Positions 1 through 9,156 of a stretch of 64,000 nt of DNA are shown one piece after another. The translations under genes were made by a program, and so were the position numbers. Under the pieces are notes generated by a model. That model made no database searches. It was not told the origin of the DNA and worked only from the letters and a program-made list of their open reading frames with translations. The stretch's first letter is position 1. Every line of letters begins with the position of its first letter. The stretch spans positions 1-64,000 of the forward strand of contig JAUYAO010000041.1 in the NCBI GenBank assembly GCA_030692565.1, in the 5' to 3' direction. Source of the stretch: Nitrospira sp. Its GTDB lineage: Bacteria; Nitrospirota; Nitrospiria; Nitrospirales; Nitrospiraceae.

Positions 1-1
1 T

Positions 2-451
2 GGGGAGCAGCAGTTACTGCGACTCTTGCAAGCCATTGCCGAAGGCACGCGCGGCTTGCCGGTGGTGTTCCCGGTCCATCCCAGGACGGCCAAGAACCTG
101 CGCGACCTCGACAGCAAGACCCCGCAACTCAACTACGTCGACCCGCTGGGCTACCTGGAATTCAACTATCTGGTGAAACACGCCAAAGGCGTGATTACCG
201 ATTCAGGCGGCATTACTGAGGAGACAACGGTGCTCGGCATCCCATGCCTAACTCTGCGCGACAACACCGAACGCCCGGAGACCATCACCATCGGAACAAA
301 CGAACTCATCGGGACCGATCCGAGCAAACTGCCTCCGGCCTTAGCGCGATTAATGGCAGGGCAGTGGAAGAAAGGCGCGATCCCATCGAAATGGGACGGC
401 AAGGCGGCAGCGCGGATCGTGGAGACTCTTGAACGAGTACTGGCGAGATAG
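2..451 (+). CDS. wecB: UDP-N-acetylglucosamine 2-epimerase, non-hydrolysing (3' part only)
   Basis: The window opens inside this gene; the reading frame is open from base 2 to the stop at 449-451, giving the last 149 residues. Family knowledge: the enzyme interconverts UDP-GlcNAc and UDP-ManNAc in the cytoplasm, feeding surface polysaccharide synthesis. Seen in the sequence: the C-terminal signature with SGGITEE, then LTLRDNTERPET and a GTNELIG stretch, which in this family contacts UDP and the sugar. Base composition is GC-rich like the backbone, unlike the AT-richer genes that start 320 bases downstream. It is followed by a non-coding gap, so it probably ends its own transcription unit. The product family is clear; the exact sugar pathway is inferred. 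Confidence 0.9.
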   Translation, partial: GEQQLLRLLQAIAEGTRGLPVVFPVHPRTAKNLRDLDSKTPQLNYVDPLGYLEFNYLVKHAKGVITDSGGITEETTVLGIPCLTLRDNTERPETITIGTNELIGTDPSKLPPALARLMAGQWKKGAIPSKWDGKAAARIVETLERVLAR

Positions 452-573
452 TAAAAGACCTTTCAATACCGAAGACCTAAATTGCCATCGGTAATACGCC
501 AGGTCGGTCGAAGAAGAAGGGGGAAATGTGCGATTGCAAGACCTTCCCAATGTTTGTGGATTCGGATTATAGA

Positions 574-602
574 TTGACTCGGATCGCGGGTTTGGCTAAT
601 GA
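574..602 (+). promoter_or_regulatory. Possible sigma70 promoter ahead of the capsule gene block
   Basis: TTGACT (574-579) and TAATGA (597-602) are separated by 17 bases in the otherwise gene-free stretch 452-772. It points at the HAD phosphatase gene at 773, leaving a long leader of about 160 bases. Nothing else recognisable was seen in 452-772. The assignment rests on consensus match only. Confidence 0.4.
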
Positions 603-772
603 AGCATGATGGCCAATGCGGATCACAAGATCTACTACTCATTTATAGAGTCGCTGATCGAAATCCAAACCTTGAAATCAGACATAGGGCGATGCAGTTA
701 ATCATATGTGCCATGTACCCATTCGCCGTTGTCCGGCGTCAACAGAATTTGAACTAGCTCATAGGAGTTTTT

Positions 773-1168
773 ATGCGCATCTGTATCGACCTTGACGGTG
801 TCATTACGCAGCTTCGAGAACCGGGTCAGAGCTATGGTGAATTAAAACCGGTACCTGGGGCTATCGAGAAGCTGAAGCAACTAAAAGCAAGTGGCCATTA
901 CATTATTATCTTCACCGCGAGACATATGAAGACGTGTAACGGAAACGTAGGTGCGGTCCTAGCGAGACAGGGGAAAGCAACTCTCGACTGGTTACATCGC
1001 TATGAAATCCCGTATGACGAAATCACATTTGGGAAGCCATGGGCTGATGTATATCTTGATGATAATGCTCACCGCTTTACAGGTTGGGAAGCGATTAATG
1101 GAGACGGGTCAACATTCGGGCTATCGGCAGAGAATCGTAAAATGCAAAGTGGAAAGCACTCATGCTAA
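773..1168 (+). CDS. HAD-family phosphatase of capsule/polysaccharide biosynthesis
   Basis: 131 residues; ATG start with AGGAG five bases upstream. HAD motifs are visible: motif I DLDGV at residues 6-10 (nucleophile D6, D8), motif II in IIIFTARHM, and motifs III/IV in GKPWADVYLDDNAH. The size and the FTAR sequence resemble the small capsule-locus HAD phosphatases. The family removes a phosphate from a phosphorylated metabolite; the substrate here is unknown. The stop overlaps the next gene by seven bases, so translation is probably coupled to the nucleotidyltransferase. Its place next to two nucleotidyltransferases and a kinase suggests a step in making an activated sugar or alcohol. AT-richer than the backbone. 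Confidence 0.75.
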   Translation: MRICIDLDGVITQLREPGQSYGELKPVPGAIEKLKQLKASGHYIIIFTARHMKTCNGNVGAVLARQGKATLDWLHRYEIPYDEITFGKPWADVYLDDNAHRFTGWEAINGDGSTFGLSAENRKMQSGKHSC

Positions 1169-1887
1169 AGATCGTGATACCAATGGCTGGTGCCGGCTCA
1201 CGATTTACAAACGCTGGCCATCAACGACCGAAATACCTAATTGAGGTATCCGGGAAGAGCCTTCTCGAGCATAGTCTTTCAGGCTTACCGCTAGATCTTG
1301 CAGATGAAATTTATTTTGTAGCCCTTCGTGACCATGTAGTCCAATACGATCTCTCCACCGTAATATCGAAAGCACTCGGAGATCGGAAATTTGAGCTGCT
1401 CACTGTCCCTGCAGTAACCAGAGGCCAGGCTGAGACTGTTCTAGTGTGTCGACGCTATATCGATACATCCGATGACTTAGTCATTTTCAACATAGATACA
1501 TACTACAAATCACACAGACAGCGCGACCTGTTAAGTGGAAAGATACCTAGGTATGACGGCTTCCTTGGCTCTGCGTATGCTCTTGGAGTGAAGTGGAGCT
1601 TTGCAGAAACTAACGAGACTGGTTTCGTAACGCGAACGACCGAGAAAGTCCGAATTTCCGATAATGCGCTTACAGGATTTTATCACTTCACCAAAGGCAG
1701 CGACTTCGTCACAGTGGCGAGTGAGGCTATAGACCGAGGCATCACAACAGGTTCTGAGTTCTATATTGCGCCAATGTACAATGCCCTAATTCAATCTGGC
1801 AGGAAATTCGTGCTTGACCCTGTTGACGAATTCATTCCACTAGGAACGCCGGAGGATATAGAAACTGCAAAGGGCTGGCTAAAATGA
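1162..1887 (+). CDS. Sugar-phosphate nucleotidyltransferase-like protein
   Basis: 241 residues. The N-terminus has the nucleotide-binding loop of the GT-A-fold nucleotidyltransferases (MAGAGSRF at residues 8-15, followed by RPKYLIEV with the conserved lysine), and an acidic NIDTYY segment near residue 112 fits the metal-binding aspartate. Such enzymes transfer a nucleoside monophosphate to a sugar- or alcohol-phosphate. The gene overlaps both neighbours (7 bases upstream, an ATGA overlap downstream), so it belongs to one translationally coupled unit with the HAD phosphatase and the nucleotidyltransferase-kinase fusion. The substrate cannot be read from the sequence; hexose, heptose or choline-like pathways are all possible. 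Confidence 0.7.
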   Translation: MLKIVIPMAGAGSRFTNAGHQRPKYLIEVSGKSLLEHSLSGLPLDLADEIYFVALRDHVVQYDLSTVISKALGDRKFELLTVPAVTRGQAETVLVCRRYIDTSDDLVIFNIDTYYKSHRQRDLLSGKIPRYDGFLGSAYALGVKWSFAETNETGFVTRTTEKVRISDNALTGFYHFTKGSDFVTVASEAIDRGITTGSEFYIAPMYNALIQSGRKFVLDPVDEFIPLGTPEDIETAKGWLK

Positions 1888-3503
1888 ACGGCGTAATTCT
1901 GACTGCAGGCAGAGTCGACTCGAGCTTGGTCCCACTGTTCGGCGAAATACCGACTGGACTTGTGCCAATAAACGGGAAACCTATACTCTTTTTCATAATC
2001 GAGCACTTTCTCGAAAATCACATCACCGATATATTTATTGGTGTCGGCCTACAGGCCGATTATCTTGAGCGCATCACGAGAACATACTTCAGTCGGAAAG
2101 CGAGCCTGCATTTTGTGAAGGCCGACGCAAATAAGGGACCAGGAGATACCCTTCTCACTGTCTTCAAAGAAATTGGTAAAGGGGCAGCTGTCGTTAACTT
2201 AGCTGACTCTTACGTAAAATTCACCGCAACAGACTTCTGTGACGTCGACACCGTCTTGGTGTCACAGGACATCGAAAGTTCAGAGCGATGGTGCACTGCC
2301 GAGATAGATCCAGAAACAAGAACGATCAGTAGATTTTACGATAAAGAACCTCATCAAGCCCCCAAGAATGTCCTCGTCGGAATTTACTACTTTTCTGACG
2401 TCAGCAGCTTTGAGGGACTGCGACCACAGACAAAGCGCACGCAGATTTCTGACCTTCTCACCTTCAGAACTCAATCAGCCAGGGTTACTGCACAAGAAAC
2501 CAGCACTTGGCTTGATTTTGGGCACATAGATAAATACCAGTCTGCAAAGAAAGAAATGCTTGCTGCTCGCTTCTTTAATTCACTGGAATTTGACAATTTG
2601 CTCGGGACGGTCACTAAGCGAAGTCAGGACATAGCAAAGTTTGTTGAGGAAATTCGCTGGCAGCTTGAACTCCCACCCAAGCTTAAAATTCTGTTCCCCC
2701 GCATAGTAAATTATGAGATTTACTCCAAACATCCATTCATCACCATGGAGTACTATAGCTACCAGTCAGTAGCTGAGATTTGGTTGTTCTCCTCTCTTGA
2801 AGTAAGAAGTCTCATTTCACTGCTCAACCGGCTCTTGCGCATCCTGAAATTATTTCGAGAAGTCCCAGCATTCGTTAAGCCAGAAGCGTACGTTGGAATG
2901 TACCAGAGAAAAACAGACGAACGCATTCGCCTTTTAATCTCTACTAACCCAACATTTGCACAAATCCTTGAAGAGGATGAAGTCACCATCAACGGCAGAA
3001 CTTACAAGAATTGGCGAAAGATTCGGAGCGAGGTAATGTCCCATCTTAGCAGCCTGTACTCGGAAGAATATAATTGCCTAATCCACGGTGACTTCTGCTT
3101 TTCGAACATTCTGTATGACGTGAACGGGGGTATTATCAGACTGCTGGACCCGCGCGGAAGCTGGGGGAACGGGCCTGGTGGAGATATCCGTTATGACCTA
3201 GCGAAACTCAGACACTCTGTCTGTGGGCTCTATGACTTCATCGTAAATGACCTTTTTGTTGTTCAGAACGATGGATCATCTATTACGTACGAGATTTTCA
3301 GCCAACCGCACCACAAAACCGTCGGAAATGAATTTGACCAGGCGATTGCAGCGCAAGATTATAGCTTGAGGCAAATCAAACTGATTGAGGGCGTCCTTTT
3401 CTTGAGTATGCTTCCTCTGCATGCCGACAGCCAAAGCAGACAGCTAGTGATGTATTGCCGAGGCATTGAGTTGCTGAACGAGAGTTTGGACATTGATATC
3501 TAA
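1884..3503 (+). CDS. Two-domain nucleotidyltransferase-kinase fusion (LicC-like/APH-like)
   Basis: 539 residues with two recognisable parts. Residues 1 to about 230 look like a nucleotidyltransferase: NGVILTAG start, PTGLVPINGKPIL, then a VNLADSYV acidic segment; the first loop is degenerate compared with GxGxR. Residues about 290-520 carry an aminoglycoside-phosphotransferase/choline-kinase-like fold: HGDFCFSNIL near residue 400 (catalytic loop HxDxxxxN) and LLDPRG about 15 residues later (metal-binding aspartate). Family knowledge: such kinases phosphorylate small alcohols or sugars, and nucleotidyltransferases activate the product. Having both in one chain beside a HAD phosphatase suggests production of one activated building block. 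The substrate is unknown. It overlaps both neighbours. Confidence 0.7.
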   Translation: MNGVILTAGRVDSSLVPLFGEIPTGLVPINGKPILFFIIEHFLENHITDIFIGVGLQADYLERITRTYFSRKASLHFVKADANKGPGDTLLTVFKEIGKGAAVVNLADSYVKFTATDFCDVDTVLVSQDIESSERWCTAEIDPETRTISRFYDKEPHQAPKNVLVGIYYFSDVSSFEGLRPQTKRTQISDLLTFRTQSARVTAQETSTWLDFGHIDKYQSAKKEMLAARFFNSLEFDNLLGTVTKRSQDIAKFVEEIRWQLELPPKLKILFPRIVNYEIYSKHPFITMEYYSYQSVAEIWLFSSLEVRSLISLLNRLLRILKLFREVPAFVKPEAYVGMYQRKTDERIRLLISTNPTFAQILEEDEVTINGRTYKNWRKIRSEVMSHLSSLYSEEYNCLIHGDFCFSNILYDVNGGIIRLLDPRGSWGNGPGGDIRYDLAKLRHSVCGLYDFIVNDLFVVQNDGSSITYEIFSQPHHKTVGNEFDQAIAAQDYSLRQIKLIEGVLFLSMLPLHADSQSRQLVMYCRGIELLNESLDIDI

Positions 3504-4767
3504 GCGTTACGCATTACTTCGATACGCAACCATATCTTTAGGAGTAATATCTGGGTTTGTACAAATCTATTGGTTTGTTCGGTACCTTACCCCGGAGAAC
3601 CTTGCCTTTGTCGTTTTGATTTCTGGTTATGGGGTCTTCCTTAATCTTGTAGATGCTGGCCTGAGTAAGCCCGCCTATGCTGATCTCAGGGCAGGATTTA
3701 TTCAAAGGCTCGATCAAACTCACAAACTCCGGGGCATTCTGACTTCATACCTTCTTCTTACTGTCGTTGTCATTGCCTTATTCAGTATTGCGACATTGAT
3801 CCTGTCCCTGGCTATCCCCAATAAGCTATCCCTATCAGTAGTGACACTATTTAGTTTGTCCCTCGCCACAGGTACTAGCACAAACTTCTTCAGGGATGTT
3901 CTGAGGGCAGTTGATCAGTACGAATACTTCGAGAAGACAGAACTGCTAAGGCGAGGAGCAAACATTGCTGCCACCTCTTTAGTAATCATAGATTCCTCGC
4001 TTTTCATGACAGTTACAACACAGGCACTAATATTTGTGATGATTTATGCTCATGTGGTGTGGCGGACTCTGCGAGCGAGTAACGGTGAGCTAAGAGATCT
4101 GGTTGGGCTAAGTGTATCGCATGCATCAGAAACATTTCGTCGGTATTGGCCTGATACCAAGAACTACCTAGCATTCATGGTTAATGAGACATTGCTTTAC
4201 AACGGCGGCTATTTAATAGTTCCGGCATACTTGGATTATCAAGGCGTGATCATTTTTGGAGTTTGGATGCGCATATACTCCGGGATGACTCTTATCACGC
4301 GCGCTGTGAGTGACATCACCATACATGCGATTACTCAATATTTTTTCAATGGAAACGTTTCTATGGCACAAAGACTACTAATCAAGTCTGCATGGCTAAG
4401 CGTAGGTTTTGCCGCAGGCCTAACCCTTACGTTTGTGGTATTACATGATTCCTTCATGACCTTCTGGGTCTCTGGAAAATATTCCTTTGATACTCTGATG
4501 TTTGTAGGACTTGGCACATTCCTATGCGCAAATGCGCTACAACACGTTATGGGTACATTCTTGGTCTCGATAGGCGAACATTTTCGCATTCTACGAAACA
4601 TTAGTACTGTAGCTACAGTAGGAGTATTAGGCTCATTCCTGGGCACGCTGCACATAACCCGCCAGCTGGGAATGTCTCTTGTAGCAACATCCTGCGCATA
4701 TGCGTGTAGCGCCGGGTTTCATGCATTTGTTGTCAATAAAACCCTGGGGAGAGCACGGAATGCCTAA
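3493..4767 (+). CDS. Polysaccharide flippase-like membrane protein (Wzx/MATE-like)
   Basis: 424 residues with a TTG start overlapping the previous gene by 11 bases; no better start is visible. The protein is almost entirely hydrophobic segments, about 12 in number, beginning RYATISLGVISGFVQIYW and continuing with repeated helix pairs, the layout of Wzx-type lipid-linked oligosaccharide flippases. The pattern and the neighbourhood (glycosyltransferases, a Wzy-like polymerase) support a role in moving an undecaprenyl-linked repeat unit across the inner membrane. No diagnostic motif exists for this family, so the call rests on topology and context. Strongly AT-rich: 26 of the 60 bases in 3541-3600 are G or C. 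Confidence 0.65.
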   Translation: MISKRYALLRYATISLGVISGFVQIYWFVRYLTPENLAFVVLISGYGVFLNLVDAGLSKPAYADLRAGFIQRLDQTHKLRGILTSYLLLTVVVIALFSIATLILSLAIPNKLSLSVVTLFSLSLATGTSTNFFRDVLRAVDQYEYFEKTELLRRGANIAATSLVIIDSSLFMTVTTQALIFVMIYAHVVWRTLRASNGELRDLVGLSVSHASETFRRYWPDTKNYLAFMVNETLLYNGGYLIVPAYLDYQGVIIFGVWMRIYSGMTLITRAVSDITIHAITQYFFNGNVSMAQRLLIKSAWLSVGFAAGLTLTFVVLHDSFMTFWVSGKYSFDTLMFVGLGTFLCANALQHVMGTFLVSIGEHFRILRNISTVATVGVLGSFLGTLHITRQLGMSLVATSCAYACSAGFHAFVVNKTLGRARNA

Positions 4768-5881
4768 TCTGGTCATTTCATCAATCAAAGACCTATATTC
4801 CGCAAGACTCGACCATGGATACTATGATGAAGTCTACCTGCGTTTAGGCGAGTTGAAGGAGGTTGGACTCCTAAGGCACGCCATTAAGTATGGATTTTTT
4901 CTGATCAAAGAACACGGGCTACTTAGAATGCACTGCCCACCAATATCTGGATACGGGTTCTCGACTCGGAGGGTTGCGTTTTGGCAAGTTCGAAACGAAG
5001 TTATGAAGGTTCTGCGCGATGACGTGGATACAGTGGAGATTAGCGACAAGGAAGGAGCAATTGTACTTCGCAAACGAAAACAGCTAGCTCCCACCAGTCG
5101 AATCACGTTTGGCATCGTTTTCTCAGGAAACCTGAGCGAAGAGCCTCTTCTTTTCAGAGCACTAGACAGCATTGTAAGCATTGAAGGAGCCACCTCTGAA
5201 AATTCCGAAGTAATTATTATAGGTAGCTCAGCCTACGAGCAAGCTCGGCTATTTTCGCGGTATCCAAACCTGACATTACGCTATGAGATTTTAGACGATG
5301 TGGAAGATCACGGGCGATTTATGGTTTGTAGAAAGAAGGATCTAGCCTATCGCCTGGCACACCAAGATATTGTCGCTATCTCACACACCAGGATTGTCTA
5401 TCCTAAAGACCTCCTTTCGTGGTTAGACCGCCGACAATTTGAAGTAGCCGCACCAAGAGTTGTTTACGTGCATGAAGGGGAAAAACGGCCATACCTAGAC
5501 TTCGGGTTAATGGGGTCATATGACACTGCGAGGCCCAATCCCGCATTGGCGATCGGGTCACAAGATTTTGGGACGGAGTACTTATATTTCTTTCGTAGAC
5601 GCGTGCCCTACGCCGACGGAGGTATTACCTTTTTTGACAAGCGGAGGATAAAGGAAAGCCCCTACAATAAATATATTGCCTGGGGCGAAGGCGAAGATCT
5701 CGAGATGTGTGGACGGCTCTATTTTGAAGGGTTTCTCATCGACTATTTATTCGAGATCGAGTGTCAATCGCAGACCTCCAAACTGGTGATGAACACATCC
5801 TACTTAAAACACCCCGGAGTTATGCCGAGGAAACTCGCAACCGCAATCGAGAAGCGATTAGTTTCTCGGAGATTTGAATAG
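4760..5881 (+). CDS. Putative GT-A-type glycosyltransferase
   Basis: I choose the ATG at 4760 (GGAG about nine bases upstream, eight-base overlap with the flippase stop), giving 373 residues. The N-terminal about 110 residues are not recognised. The rest resembles a GT-A glycosyltransferase: a hydrophobic ITFGIVFSG strand, a glycine-poor middle with SHTRIVYPK where the DxD region would be, and near the C-terminus WGEGEDLEMCGRL, matching the ED(x)ExxxRL acceptor/catalytic signature of family-2-like enzymes. It probably adds one sugar of the repeat unit at the inner face of the membrane. No canonical DxD was identified. Membership is likely; sugar specificity is unknown. Confidence 0.55.
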   Translation: MPNLVISSIKDLYSARLDHGYYDEVYLRLGELKEVGLLRHAIKYGFFLIKEHGLLRMHCPPISGYGFSTRRVAFWQVRNEVMKVLRDDVDTVEISDKEGAIVLRKRKQLAPTSRITFGIVFSGNLSEEPLLFRALDSIVSIEGATSENSEVIIIGSSAYEQARLFSRYPNLTLRYEILDDVEDHGRFMVCRKKDLAYRLAHQDIVAISHTRIVYPKDLLSWLDRRQFEVAAPRVVYVHEGEKRPYLDFGLMGSYDTARPNPALAIGSQDFGTEYLYFFRRRVPYADGGITFFDKRRIKESPYNKYIAWGEGEDLEMCGRLYFEGFLIDYLFEIECQSQTSKLVMNTSYLKHPGVMPRKLATAIEKRLVSRRFE

Positions 5882-7112
5882 GCTCACCCTCTCCATGGCA
5901 CAAACGACTCCATCAAATTCATTGCCCAGGAAAACAATCATTGAAGAAGTCCTTTATTTCACATTCCTGGCCCCCATTGTACTGTTTTTCATCCTCAACC
6001 CATTTACATCCGATATTGTTAGCCACAAGATTGACGTGCGCGGCTTCTTCCTCATTTATGTAAGCTTAGCGTCAGCAGTAATTCTCACAAGCTATCATCT
6101 TTGGGGGGGCCGAAGGATACGATGGGATTGGGGGATGACACTGCTGTGTATGCTGACATGTATTTTTCTCTTATCGACTGTTGTATTTCAAACCATTCCC
6201 GAGCAAGTTGACCTGCGTCGAATACTTAAGCTCCTCGCGATCCTCGGAGCATCAATTTCCTCTTACCTGATTGGCACGCAGTTTTTCTCTCAAGGCTCCA
6301 GAGTTACCGCTGTCATATCGTTGCTAATCAGCCTTGGGATGGTATGGGGACTCGCACAAGTCTTGCAGCATCAGTACCTGTTTCAAGCCCGCGGATATGG
6401 CTGGTCAAATATAATGCTCCCCTTTTTCCTATATTGGCTGGCGAAAGTCGATAACCAGCTACGGTGGTGGATGCGCGCGACGGTTGCGATTCCTGTCCTA
6501 GTAACTAGCGTAATGTCCGGCACTCGAACGGTATTGGGCTGGATACTGTTTTGGACTGCCATGGGATCTCCAACCCAAGTAGTTAAACGGATGGCCCTAT
6601 TCGGTGCACTCGCAGCGATGATTGCCTACTTATATTTCAATACAAATGCTCTCACCGGAAGCGAAGGGCTCTTGAATCGTTACGAACATTCCTTAGACAC
6701 CGGTCGATCGACGATATGGAAGGCTGCGGTAAGTAGGATAGAGAAGCAGGACTTATTATTAGGGGGGGGATTCTTTGACTACCCTCTCGTCAGGACTGAA
6801 ACAGGGACGATCACCACTGCACACAATAGTTACCTTCACCTGGTGTTGAGCGGTGGCATTATTGGCCTGCTGTGTGGCGTTGTGTTGATGGCATATTTTA
6901 TTTTCAAACATATACGTACGGCTCCAGGGATTGTTTTGTTTCTACCAATCTTAGCAATCGTGGCAGAAATACCCCTGTTCCCATGGTCGTTCAGTCGGGT
7001 GTTCGAAAATATGACGTTCTACTTTGTCATGGGATTGCTAGGGAACGAGTCAAAACCGCAAAGCCAAATTAGCAGCATTCATTTACCAGAGGCGGTAGTC
7101 TCTTGGAAATAA
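5874..7112 (+). CDS. O-antigen polymerase/ligase-like membrane protein (Wzy/WaaL)
   Basis: 412 residues if the overlapping TTG at 5874 is used; an ATG at 5895 is the alternative, and neither has a well-spaced ribosome site. About ten or more membrane helices are visible. A large periplasmic loop near residues 270-320 carries GGGFFDYPL and TTAHNSYLH; the H-N-S-Y-L-H pattern is typical of Wzy/WaaL (Wzy_C family) proteins. Family knowledge: these enzymes polymerise or ligate undecaprenyl-linked oligosaccharides on the periplasmic side. The neighbouring flippase and glycosyltransferases favour a Wzy role. Polymerase versus ligase cannot be decided from sequence. Confidence 0.75.
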   Translation: MNRLTLSMAQTTPSNSLPRKTIIEEVLYFTFLAPIVLFFILNPFTSDIVSHKIDVRGFFLIYVSLASAVILTSYHLWGGRRIRWDWGMTLLCMLTCIFLLSTVVFQTIPEQVDLRRILKLLAILGASISSYLIGTQFFSQGSRVTAVISLLISLGMVWGLAQVLQHQYLFQARGYGWSNIMLPFFLYWLAKVDNQLRWWMRATVAIPVLVTSVMSGTRTVLGWILFWTAMGSPTQVVKRMALFGALAAMIAYLYFNTNALTGSEGLLNRYEHSLDTGRSTIWKAAVSRIEKQDLLLGGGFFDYPLVRTETGTITTAHNSYLHLVLSGGIIGLLCGVVLMAYFIFKHIRTAPGIVLFLPILAIVAEIPLFPWSFSRVFENMTFYFVMGLLGNESKPQSQISSIHLPEAVVSWK

Positions 7113-8296
7113 GGAAACAAGAAGGGGTGGCTCGAACTAGTGCCGACGCGAGTGCACTCGTGTCAAGAAAACGGATTTTATTGGTCCTGAGCGGTACGTT
7201 TGATGTGAATGGAGGCATGGCAGAGTATGCGAGAGCGTGGGTGGCCCTATTACTACGCCGCCAATGGGAGGTAGGTATCTGCGCAACCAACGAACTTACA
7301 GCGACACTTCCTCAAGAGGTGCATCGCTTTCTGATAAATGGCACAAGGACTACCGGAGCGCGCTTATATCGCGCCTTAAGCATTGCCAGCCTGCTCAACT
7401 TACCACCCGCGAGTAGCCTGGTGAGAAAGATATCTGCCCACATCAGCGCATTTAACCCCGCAGCAGTTCACTTCGTAGACCGATCAGCATTCACAGCATA
7501 TTTGCTTGATGCACTCTCAACCAAATTCCACGGTATCTCATTCATACATACGCTACATGACCCACAGTGGCATGAAGAGCGCATTTCCAAAATCGGGGGG
7601 TGGCTAAAACATCGCGATTATCTATGGTCTGCAAGCTTAGACCAACGTCCCAATGTCTTCATGCACGTGCATGACAGACGGTTACTCCGTGAAACGATTT
7701 TTCAGCGGATCGAGAATGTCCTTGAGATGCCTCATCCATTGCCGTCTAGGGTAGCAAGCCGCATGCGCCGCGAGATCGCTACAACTGATGTGACTTATCC
7801 TATTCGTCTGGGATTTCTGGGACGTATAGAGCCTTACAAAGGTCTGGATGTATTCTGCGACGCAGTTACTCAAAGCCTCTATTCCGGCCGTATCAAGCCT
7901 ACCCAGATTGAGATCGTTATTGCCGGTCGAGGGCATATTGATGAAATAAGATGGAACAAGTTGGGGTGCGTTGTCGAATTCCACAATGACTTCATACTGG
8001 ACGAGCAGTTCCATCAACTTATGGCCGATCTTGACGTCCTAGTTCTTCCTTATATATCGGCTACGCAGTCCGGTGTCGGAATGATGGGCGCTGCCTATGG
8101 TATCCCGATTGTGGCATCAAGGGTTGGAGCACTCGATCAGCTGGTGGCTGACGGCACTACAGGGATTCTTGTTACTCCGGGCGATGCAGAGGATCTCGGA
8201 TACGCCTTGGCAAAACTCATAGAATCGCCTCACAACCTCCAGAGGTTGTGGCAACACACTCGAGCAAGAGTGTTTGCAACCCTCCAAGAAAGATAA
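7103..8296 (+). CDS. Glycosyltransferase family 4 (GT-B fold)
   Basis: 397 residues; TTG start overlapping the polymerase stop by ten bases, with GAGG upstream. The N-terminal half begins RILLVLSGTFDVNGGMAEYA (acceptor Rossmann fold), and the C-terminal half has LGFLGRIEPYKGLDVF followed by VLPYISATQSGVGMMGAAYG and PIVASRVGALDQLV, the standard GT4 nucleotide-sugar site with the small-residue/acid region. It should transfer a sugar from an activated donor to the lipid-linked intermediate in the cytoplasm. The C-terminus ends right after the last helix and is followed by a stretch that looks like a decayed gene, so loss of a few terminal residues cannot be excluded. Confidence 0.8.
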   Translation: MEIRKQEGVARTSADASALVSRKRILLVLSGTFDVNGGMAEYARAWVALLLRRQWEVGICATNELTATLPQEVHRFLINGTRTTGARLYRALSIASLLNLPPASSLVRKISAHISAFNPAAVHFVDRSAFTAYLLDALSTKFHGISFIHTLHDPQWHEERISKIGGWLKHRDYLWSASLDQRPNVFMHVHDRRLLRETIFQRIENVLEMPHPLPSRVASRMRREIATTDVTYPIRLGFLGRIEPYKGLDVFCDAVTQSLYSGRIKPTQIEIVIAGRGHIDEIRWNKLGCVVEFHNDFILDEQFHQLMADLDVLVLPYISATQSGVGMMGAAYGIPIVASRVGALDQLVADGTTGILVTPGDAEDLGYALAKLIESPHNLQRLWQHTRARVFATLQER

Positions 8297-8303
8297 GCGA
8301 TGA

Positions 8304-8634
8304 AAAGAGGACATACTGGTCACCAATACCTTTGCATTGCGAATTACAAGAGAAGCATATCGCACTCTTGATCTCGTCGATACGGAAGGGTGGCCAGCCC
8401 TGCCTTGGCAACAAGACCATGAGGATGTGCTAGCCTGGTGCTTACGGTCTGCACCCTGTGCCAATCGACAGACGTGAATCGGCGGAACTGATTGAGCATG
8501 AATGCAATCTACCCAATCGGCACAATCCCTATATGACGACGGGAGATGCTGCCTCTAGCTATCTCCTTGAGGCAGAGGCTTACACATTTGCTTTTCCCAG
8601 GCGATTGGTTTCAGCGGAGGTTTTAGCATGTTAA
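8304..8634 (+). pseudogene. Probable decayed gene between glycosyltransferase and acetyltransferase
   Basis: The 331-base gap 8297-8627 holds no intact gene but does hold two long open stretches in consecutive frames. One runs 8304-8477 and includes TNTFALRITREAYRTLDL; the other runs 8434-8634 and includes RRESAELIEHECNLPNRHN. They overlap at 8434-8477, as a single frameshift would produce. Both have ordinary protein-like composition, and the second ends in a TAA overlapping the ATG of the next gene, as a translationally coupled gene would. I do not recognise the family. Chance open frames remain possible. Confidence 0.3.
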
Positions 8635-9104
8635 GCGCCGTGACCTTCCACCGAGCCGCCTCATATTTTTCTCGGCGGCACGTGCCTTTGTTGCCACAAT
8701 TAATAGACTACATGATTCGATTTATATTCGCGTGCTGGCTACCTCATACCTCCACATTGGGTCAACGCGTCGTGATCGGCTATGGCGGGTTAGGCGGTGT
8801 AATTCACGGAGATGCGGTCATTGGTAATGATGTTCATATTGACCAATGTGTCTCAATAGGCGGTAATGTTACTGAGCTTGGTGTGCCAACCATCGGCAAT
8901 GGCGTGTATATCGGTGCAGGAGCCAAAATTCTCGGTCCAGTTGTCATTGGAAGCCATACAGTTATTGGAGCAAATGCCGTTGTGATTACAGACCTTCCTT
9001 CGAACTCCGTCGCAGTGGGAGTTCCCGCCCGAGTAATCCGTCACGACATCGACCCCACATCTTTCCTGTATCACCTTTCATCATCGAGCAAACAGACAAC
9101 ATGA
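8628..9104 (+). CDS. Serine O-acetyltransferase-like hexapeptide-repeat acetyltransferase
   Basis: 158 residues; ATG with GGAGG seven bases upstream. The C-terminal two thirds are left-handed beta-helix hexapeptide repeats ([16 protein letters not shown]-like and [16 protein letters not shown]) ending in the typical [11 protein letters not shown]. The order resembles CysE-type serine acetyltransferases, but the protein is shorter than CysE and lacks its N-terminal helical domain. Genes of this type in polysaccharide loci usually acetylate a sugar hydroxyl with acetyl-CoA, so sugar O-acetylation is more likely than cysteine synthesis. A short hydrophobic stretch at residues 25-40 may associate with the membrane. 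Confidence 0.8.
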   Translation: MLSAVTFHRAASYFSRRHVPLLPQLIDYMIRFIFACWLPHTSTLGQRVVIGYGGLGGVIHGDAVIGNDVHIDQCVSIGGNVTELGVPTIGNGVYIGAGAKILGPVVIGSHTVIGANAVVITDLPSNSVAVGVPARVIRHDIDPTSFLYHLSSSSKQTT

Positions 9105-9156
9105 ACTCTCTCTTCATGGAACTACTACCCTTACCAGAAACGAGAGGAATACTCGA

